Shown here one piece after another: positions 56,500 through 64,000 of a stretch of DNA of 64,000 nt. Source of the DNA: Dermatemys mawii (Eukaryota > Chordata > Testudines > Dermatemydidae); the NCBI GenBank assembly GCA_007922305.1, contig ML677386.1:14339585-14403584 (forward strand). Direction: 5' to 3'. The notes beneath the pieces were generated by a model that was not told the origin of the DNA, did not search any database, and saw nothing but the letters and a program-made list of their open reading frames with translations. A program made the position numbers and the translations under genes. How positions within the stretch are numbered: the first letter of the stretch is position 1; each line of letters starts with the position of its first letter.

Positions 56500-59130
56500 A
56501 CTTGTTGTAAAATGTGTTGATTATTTTACAGTGATTTGGGGTGGAGAAGGGCAGGGGAGGGGTTTACTCTGTGCTGTCCAGGCTGCTTGGTTCCAGTCCT
56601 TGGCTCCCACAATGTTGTCCCCTGTAAACTGGCACAGAGTCAGTCTTCTTTTCCCCCATCTGTGCTATGGAAAGGGGAACAGCTTCAGAGGGTTTAGCTA
56701 TGCGAATTCCCAGGCCTCCTCCATTGCTGCACTGATCTCCAGGCTTCCCTAAAAGCTGGTCTCCAGTTCTGGCTCCTTGATCCCCTGCTGCCTCTCCCCA
56801 TGAAACAGTGCAGGGAACATGCACTTAACTCAATTTACTCCCCATTTTGAGGAACTCAGGGGAATCAAAGGCAGCTACAGGCAGATCCTGGCTCTCCAGG
56901 GAGACAAAAAGAAAAAAATGTTGGGCACATGATTGTAGCAACAGGGCAAAATCTGTGACAGAAATGCTGGATTTTGCAACTTGGAAAATTACAATATTCT
57001 GTAGCCAGGCAATTACTCAGCCCATGGGACCCTGTCTGTAAGGAGCGGAGCAATTCATGCTCCTCTGAACCATTGTTTAAGGCTGTCTGCAGACTCAGTT
57101 TATATTTTCAAGGTTCCGTCTGTAACCATAAGAGCTGGAAACATTCTTTTGAAACAAAAAAGCCTCAGATTCTGCAGTGCAATTCTGAAGCACGGGGTGA
57201 AAGTCCATAACAAATTCTGTGGCTGGTAAGGCATGGAACACACAGTGGCCTGTGAATAATATTCATTACAAACCTGGGTCCTCTTATTTCCTGTTAACAA
57301 ATTGTTCATAGACTGATTTGTAAATCCATTCATAGTTATTTCAACAATGTATGCAAACAAACAAATTACAATCTATATATAGTCCTTGAGCTGCTCACAG
57401 ATATACATGGATTACCAGTCACATGCTAAGTCATATGGCATGGCTTCTGCTTCCCAATCAGATGACAAACTTCTTAATCAAGAGAACAAATAGTAAAAAA
57501 TAGATAATAATGAATAACAAGTACTTTTGCTCTCACAACTATTCCCCAAATGTGTTAACAAACCCCATTTGTGTGAATGTTTATGAGTAGTGAGCAAGTG
57601 GCATGAGCATGTTCCAATCAAAGTGCCATTCAGAATTCAATTAATGTTCACAAATAATGTTTTGGAGCATCCAACCAAGTCTAATATTAGACAACGTTAG
57701 CATTCTGTGTCTCTGTTTCTGTGTTTCACCACTAATCACCCTCTTTCTTTGGCTGCTAAGATCTTCAATAACAAAATACTTCTTAAAATGTCACACACAG
57801 ATTTAAAGCAGTGATTACAAGGACTATACATAATCTTTTCTGACCCCTGTTCATTTATTTTCCCTACAGTATCTCCAACACTTCGAACCTTGGAACTGCA
57901 CTGTTCTTTAGTTGTTAGGGGCCAAAAAACAACCCTCCAAAATACATAAAAATTAAAAAGAGGACTAAACTAATTAAATACCAAAAACTAGAAGCAAGCT
58001 GCTCAAAGCGTGGTTCTTATGAGCTGTTCCTATGGAATAGCAGATTTCCTTAACAGATCTACTATCTATGTGTGTTCAACATAATGTTGTCCAAGTCAAC
58101 AGATGTTAACTTTACCTACTACTTACTCCTGTTAGCTCTATAGAAACAACCCAGCTAAGAAAGAGTGAGCTGGGTTTTCTTCTGCACTGTTAGAAATGTC
58201 AACTAAATTCCTTTATTTCTGGTGAAGATGCACAAACCAAAATAAAACCAAATAAACAAAACAACCCCCTAAAACAAATAAAGAAAAACAAAACAAAAAC
58301 CAAAAAAACCAAAACAAAAATAAAATAGACAATTTGACTTTTCACCTTTAAATGGAGATCATTAGAGCTGCATCACAGAGATTATAGACATGGAATTTTT
58401 TTTACCATCGCTTCTCAGGGTATAAAAACTGTACTTTATATTTCAGAAGCAGATACGCGAACACCACACCTTTTAATATGACAGAGTCTGAAACATGCCC
58501 TCACGTTATCGTTTTTCCTTGGGACACAGATCTACCTAACAGTGGTGCTGGGCCATAGTTGGAGAGTTATTACTTACAAAATGTAATTTGTGGGGACTTA
58601 AATGCAGAGAGTTGCTCTTCTACATTCATACCTGAACATGCTTTACTTTTCTGCAGTGCCAATAATAGGGGAAGAAAAAAAGTGGAGCTTGGAGGGCTGC
58701 TTGGAGTAGAGATGAGACGATAAAATTGAAAGTGACCAGTGATGCAGTAATATATGGATGAGAGAAAGAAAAGGGTGCCTGGCACTATAGTAATGTGATA
58801 CAGCAAGATGGAAGAGGGTATTAGAGTGTCTGGTGAAAAAGAGAGCTCACTGCTCTAGGAAAGTTGGATAAGAAATAGTGCACAGAAACAGGAAGCCTAA
58901 AACTGTCAGGATCGATTGGGAGAGAGACAATAGAAAACAGTGAGTACTCAGCATGGTACCTTCCTGCTGTTTTTCCTTCTCACCCCCCATATACTTGTGT
59001 TATATCCTGCTCATACTGCAATGATAGTGTTGGGGATAGGGAAAGATGGGGGGTGGCAGTCGTTACTGTGCTCAAAAGACCCTCTAATATACTTTCCTAA
59101 TTCAATGTCAATTAGGGCCTTGTTTAGTCT
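56500..59130. other. Mostly unique DNA
   Basis: An A-rich, C-punctuated low-complexity stretch lies at about 58237-58328. Short frames on both strands at 56531-57360 and 58570-58806 have no recognised domain. Confidence 0.35.
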
Positions 59131-59529
59131 TACGGTGACCATATGTCCTGTTTTGGCTGGGACAGCCCTTTTTAAGCCCTGCCATCATCTTGGCAAGAGC
59201 AATCAGGACAAATGCTCACTTTTGCCAAAAAGCTGTGTGTGACCCTTAATGGGGCACAGAGGAACGTGTATGTGTGTGGGGGGGGGAGGAAGTGGTGATG
59301 TCAGCCCTGAAGGGTGGGGTAGGAAAAGGGGCCTGGTGAACAGCAGTGCCAGCCAGATGGAGGGGAGGCAGAGTTCGGGTGAGACGTGATGCCAGCTGCA
59401 AGGAGAGTGGGGTGGGAGGCAGGCAGGACTTGGGCAAGCAGCGATGCCAGCGCCATGCAAAGGGGAAGGGCACAGGCCAGGCCAGGCCCATGGTGTCTCA
59501 TTTTCTCTTTGGGAAATATGGTCACCCTA
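59131..59529. mobile_element. hAT-type MITE, larger relative
   Basis: Inverted ends TACGGTGACCATATGTCC and the complement of TAGGGTGACCATATTTCC. Flanks TTTAGTCT (59123-59130) and CTTAGTTT (59530-59537) match at 6 of 8. The ends resemble those of 26912-27031 and 31829-31951, but the 399-bp core differs and is GC-rich, with a G run at 59279-59287. The overlapping minus-strand 81-85-codon frames and the plus-strand 62-codon frame reflect that composition. Confidence 0.65.
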
Positions 59530-59537
59530 CTTAGTTT

Positions 59538-60550
59538 AATCACTTGACTAATCACTGGTTAATCATTGCTTGGCTTTCCCTCATAAAAGCTAGCCACGCC
59601 AGAACCACCATTAAAATTATCAAGTTAAACAAGACAACTGGAGACAAGATTGATCCAAGAATCCCAGTGCCAAAATCGTGGACAGTATGGCAATTCAGTA
59701 GCATTCCATGACCTGCTGTTGTATTGTGAAGTGATACTTCATGTAAAATACCTTTTTTAAAACCCAGTAATGTGCTTCTGGAGATGGGCAACTGCTGAAT
59801 GAGCAAGTCCATTGTCTTCAGCACAGAAATGATACTCTATAATGAGCTGTAGACTGGTACAAAAGAGAAACCCTTGCTAGTTCTAAAGGAGGTTAAGTAT
59901 TTCTGAAACTACAACTAATGAGAATTGCTTCACTCCAAGATTCAGAATTTCCAAGCTGGTTAGAATTCAGGCACAATCATCATTCCCTTAAAATATAACT
60001 GGGGGGAATGTTTAGTGTGAGTGTGAATTTGATTTTATCTGATGCCAGAATTAACAAGCAATTTTGGCTTCAAAATAAAGTTGTGGAGTCAGCGGCCATT
60101 CTGCTCTGTTGGAACTGGATTAGAGCTACTCTCAACCAGTTTGCATAACAGGCACACTAATTAGTGTAGTCTGAATGAACTAAGCCAATTGGGTCTCAGC
60201 AGAGTTTTGTTCACACCAAATAACTAGCACACACCTGGCATCATTTATCAGAGCTGGCAGGTTTAATGTAAAAGAAATCTATAACAGTCAAATCCCCTGC
60301 CCTAAGGGACTGTACCAACACACCTGCATTTCCTGCTGATTTCAAATATGATTTTCAGATGCTGAGCACCACTCAGAATCAAGCCCCAATGGCTGTATTA
60401 TCCTGTCAGACCAAAATAAGTCTCCCAAAAGTCAACAAATAACCACGCACGAGTAGGGCTATAGAAAATATTCCAAAGCCTCCTCTCCTTCCCAGGTGGG
60501 TCTGATATTGTGGATTTGGCTCGGTTAATATTTTCAGAGTCATCAATTTG
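59538..60550. other. AT-rich DNA without a recognised feature
   Basis: The minus-strand 90-codon frame at 59552-59824 contains a hydrophobic run near 'FNLIILMVVLAWLAF'. This raised the possibility of a retroviral transmembrane remnant, discussed under findings. Otherwise nothing was recognised. Confidence 0.3.
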
Positions 60551-60554
60551 GAAG

Positions 60555-60850
60555 CCAGCAAGAACCATTTTGATCAGCTAGTCTGACTTGCTGCAGAACA
60601 CTGGCCAGATAACTCACCCAGCGGTTCCTAAATCTAATCCAACAACCAGTATTGAACTAGAGCATATCATTTAGAGATATCCACTATTGATTTAAGGACT
60701 CCAAGTGATGGAAAATTTATCATTCCAATGGTAATCAGTTCCAATGGTTAATTTACCTCATGGTTAAAAAAACTGAATCCTATTTCAGGTTTGCCCTTCT
60801 CCTGCCCATGTTTATATTCATTCAATAGCTATCTGCATTCCTGATACAAG
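60555..60850 (-). mobile_element. Old CR1/L3-like LINE fragment
   Basis: 'gatcagctagtctgacttgc' and the pattern 'ttgatttaaggactccaagt', 'ggaaaatttatcattcc' resemble the antisense 3' region of a CR1-group LINE. It is diverged and short. Confidence 0.5.
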
Positions 60851-61214
60851 ACCCTGCATTTCAACTGGCCAACTCAAACATTGCAATGTAGTTTCACTTG
60901 TCAACATAAATATCCTCTTATCAATATAAACAGGCTTTTTGCCTCATTGATGCATATGGTTACACAACAGAGTTAAAACCAAACGATTCATCATGATATG
61001 GACTGGACAATCTCATTAAATAGGCCCACACTAACCACATCTCCAAACAGGCTCACAAACTCAAATCCCTGGCACAAGAGTTTTGGTACCAGAAAACACA
61101 AATGTCTCTATTTAAAACAAAGTGTGAGTGACAATAGCTCCCAAGACATATCCTGTGCCCCAAACAGAGCAACTGCAATCATATGCCACAAGCACTGCCC
61201 AAAGAACAACCTTC

Positions 61215-61460
61215 AGGGCACGTCTACAGAACTATGCAGCTTGGACTGCATGGTGTAAGTTGCACTGCACAGTAGTGTACTACACTGTGCTGTCCCAGAC
61301 CCACGTAGACCCTGTGATGCTAACTAAAAGGTACCTAGTCAAACAGCACTACATTAATGTGAACAAGACACCTTTAAGTTTGCGCTTGCAGGGTCTACAT
61401 GGCATAGTTATAGTGCAGCACCCCAGTGTGCATTTCAATTTATACCCCCATAGTCCAATC
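61215..61460. mobile_element. Possible MITE remnant
   Basis: Begins 'agggcacgtctacagaacta' and contains 'cagggtctacatggcatag', pieces of the 'GTCTACAC' MITE style with internal rearrangement. Ends are not secure. Confidence 0.4.
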
Positions 61461-61894
61461 TGTGGAGTCCTGTGGAGAAGCCATTAGACTCTAAACACAT
61501 AGCCAGAAAACAATGACTCAGTGACACACCTATTAGGCCTCCCTAAATGCATCAAGAATCCTAATGTTGCTTGTGGCATTCATCATAACTTAGTGCTCCC
61601 TTATTCATGGTGTTTGATAATGCGTGAACCACTTTTGGCCCCCGTAATAATGCAGTTCGTTTCATTTGTTTCTGGTTGTCCTGTTGCAGAGGGGAGTTGG
61701 AACACATCTGGTGCTGGTGTGAGAATCATGAATCCTTTTCCCAATAGTTGAAAGTGATACTGCAGGACATCTTTTAAACACTACTAGCCTAACTTCACTG
61801 GGTCTTGAGGGACCTATTCAGCAGGGAGTGCTACAATCATCCTTATGATCTTGATGGTTAGGTGCGTTCTCTGTGACTTTAAAAATGGCAGATC

Positions 61895-62150
61895 AGTATC
61901 TGTGTAAAACATCGCCACCTCTTTGCACTTACCATGCAGAGATCTCAAATCACTTCACAATGGTAAGTAAATGTTAAAAATTATCTCAGTTTTAAAGATA
62001 GGGAAACTGAGGCCTTGACAGATTAAGTATTATTATTTATATTTCAGTAATGCCTAGAATCCCTTACCACGATCAGGACCACACTGTGCTAGGTAACCTG
62101 TACAAGGTCACACACTACAGACAATGGCAGAGATCACAGGTTGGATTTAA
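61895..62150 (-). repeat. MIR-type SINE, interrupted
   Basis: 'gagatctcaaatcacttcac' and 'aaagatagggaaactgaggc' are the antisense MIR core. After a stretch with 'tattattatttatatttcag' the MIR-like 'acaaggtcacacactacaga' and 'caatggcagagatcacagg' resume. Confidence 0.65.
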
Positions 62151-62444
62151 CTGTCCCAGGAACATCAGATTATATCCCATGAGCAACTTGTCAGGTAACA
62201 TGCAAAATACAAGAAAGAGAACAGGCATCTTAAGCAACCAACATTGCCCTAAATTTTATCTAGATAGAGGGCTCTCCTTCCTTATTGATACACTGAATAA
62301 ATTTGCACCTGTAACAGTTCTTCACCAAATATGCATGTAACTACCACAAGTCTGTATTTAAATGTCTGCACCAGATATTTATGGATTTGAGTATATCACA
62401 ATGTTCCATGAATAAATCCATGGTATGCCAATAAATACATGGTA

Positions 62445-63085
62445 CACCTACATCTTGAACACTGCATGCAGATGTAGTTGCCACATCTCAAAAAAGGTAT
62501 ATTGGAATTGGAAAAGGTTCAAGAAAAATGATTAGGAGTATGGAATGGCTGCCATATAAGGAGAGATTAATAAAACTGGGACTTTTCAACTTGGAAAACA
62601 GATTACTAAGGGGGGAATGTGATAGAGGTCTATAAAATCATGACTGGTGTGGAGAAAGTAAATAAGGAAGTGTTATTTACTCCTCATAACACAAGAACTA
62701 GGGGTCACCAATGAAATTAATAGGCAGCAGGTTTAAAACAAACAAAAGGAAGTATTTTTTCCACACAATGCAGTCAACCTGTGGAACAATTTGCCAGAGG
62801 ATGTTGTGAAGGCCAAGATTATAACAGGGTTCAAAAAGAACTAGATAAATTCATGGAAGATAGCCATTGATGGACCTAATAGCCAGGTTAGACAGGGATG
62901 GTGTCCCTGGCCTCTTTGTGCCAGAAACTGGGAAAGGGTGACAGGGGATGGATCACTTGATGATTACCTGTTCTGTTCATTCCCTCTACGGCACCTGGCA
63001 TTGGCCACTGTGGGAAAACAGGATACTGGGCTAGATGGACCTTTGGTCTGACCCAATATGGCCATTCTTATGTTCTTATTATGCT
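62445..63085 (+). mobile_element. CR1 LINE 3' end, sense orientation
   Basis: Sense CR1 text: 'atattggaattggaaaagg', 'ggagagattaataaaactgg', 'ggatggtgtccctggcctc'. The 3' terminus is 'tggtctgacccaatatggcc' with 'attcttatgttcttattatg', the short 8-bp-type terminal repeat typical of CR1. The coding part is broken. Confidence 0.85.
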
Positions 63086-64000
63086 GTTTTTGAAACAGAT
63101 ACCTGCATATATGTACCTGTGTAGAATAATCCTATATTCAAGTACTTGTGCATATCCTATATTCCATTAAATTACTGTTTGTATCTCTATACCTACAGTG
63201 GTTTTACATGGATCTTTACCTCTAATTAACCCTATTAATCTCCATCTAAAAAAGAATCAAACATTTTGGGACCATATTTTGAAAATGAAAACCTAGATAC
63301 TTTTGTGGTAATTTTAGGATTGTGATGTATTCATACAAAAATACACTTTCAAAACAAAAACTGTGCCAACATCACTACTGTGAAGCTCTGATTTAGAAGC
63401 AATGTATGCATAGTTCTTGGAATGGAGGATTTTTTCCAGTTACTAATTCAGAACTCTGTGCTCGGCTTTTTTCCTTTTGTCTATAACTGGATGCAGGTTT
63501 GTGGGACAGTTTCTGAAAACCCACAGCATGTGCATTTACTCAGTACCAACTCTGGAACGGATTACATATTTCTACAAATCCACTATTCAATCACTGAGGG
63601 CCTGATCCTGGGAATCCATTTCCCCACAACTAAACACATACTCTCTCCCCTCTGGTCTCTGTGTAAGACTAGTTCCTCTCAGAGTCAAGTGTCAAGTTAG
63701 GGATGACAAATACAGTGGCAAACCTACCTCCTCAGATAATGCTTCTGTTCTGCAGTTCTGAATGGTTCTGCCAATAACTGCCATGCCATTTAAACAAACA
63801 GTCTCGTTGCTATGGAAGCATCAAGAGCACAGATGGAGTCAAACTGCTATTCTTTGCACTCCTTTCTATTAGAAACCATCGCTTAAAATTGCAGGTGCCT
63901 GAGAATTATCAACATTGTTTATATTTCATTGGTTATTTGTTTCCCTTACATCAATAGTGCTTCCCTCTTCCAGTCTCCCAAATGCAGGGTCTTGTCAAGG
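63086..64000. other. AT-rich DNA without a recognised gene
   Basis: A 92-codon plus-strand frame at 63422-63700 is not recognised. It includes a 'gggcctgatcctgggaatcc' old-repeat motif, so it is likely chance. Confidence 0.3.

Overview
This window looks like gene-poor vertebrate nuclear DNA, most probably from a turtle or another non-avian sauropsid. It is AT-rich, shows no bacterial-style operons, and contains no host exon that I can recognise. It is filled with interspersed repeats: CR1 LINE fragments with the CR1 3' end and RT motifs, MIR/CORE-SINE copies, a tRNA-headed SINE with a CR1-like tail, hAT- and Harbinger-type MITEs, Gmr1-type Ty3/gypsy LTRs and an ERV-like LTR. Family names come from recalled sequence features, not from a database search.

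Layout. 1-7 kb: anonymous repeats, MIR pieces and a possible ERV LTR (about 3.9-4.9 kb). 7.2-8.0 kb: a 728-bp hAT-type element with a GC-rich tandem-repeat core. 8.5-9.8 kb: antisense CR1 with a nested insertion. 10.3-10.9 kb and 22.9-23.6 kb: solo Gmr1-type LTRs, the second inside another CR1. 15.3-15.8 kb: a MITE inside a MIR. 18.0 and 19.4 kb: two 285-bp MITEs with TTA and TAA target duplications. 26.9 and 31.8 kb: small hAT-type MITEs. 27.5-28.6 kb: a decayed PIF/Harbinger element with Myb-like and transposase remnants. 33.0-38.9 kb: a full-length Gmr1-like LTR retrotransposon. 39.1-39.8 kb: a diverged relative of its LTR. 44.4-46.9 kb: a CACTG-ended DNA transposon with a broken transposase gene. 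47.0 kb: a MITE. 49.2-50.0 kb: an ERV-like solo LTR inside a MIR. 55.5 kb: a MITE. 56.3 kb: a fold-back element with 14-bp target duplications. 59.1 kb: another MITE. 62.4-63.1 kb: a sense CR1 3' end.

The most informative object is the 5.83-kb retrotransposon at 33034-38866. Its gag carries a SCAN-like capsid region, and its domain order is gag, zinc knuckle, protease, integrase, reverse transcriptase, RNase H. Integrase therefore lies upstream of RT, which is the hallmark of Gmr1-type elements, the lineage from which the vertebrate SCAN domain is thought to derive. The two 641-bp LTRs differ at about 4% of positions by eye, and all coding parts carry stops or frameshifts. The second notable object is the 44380-46920 element, with CACTG termini, a 3-bp TTA duplication and a zinc-finger transposase-like protein, suggesting a Chapaev-3-like CMC transposon.

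No intact protein-coding gene, rRNA, functional tRNA gene or CRISPR array was found. I see no evidence of a wholly new biological system. The interest lies in the structure and nesting of the mobile elements.
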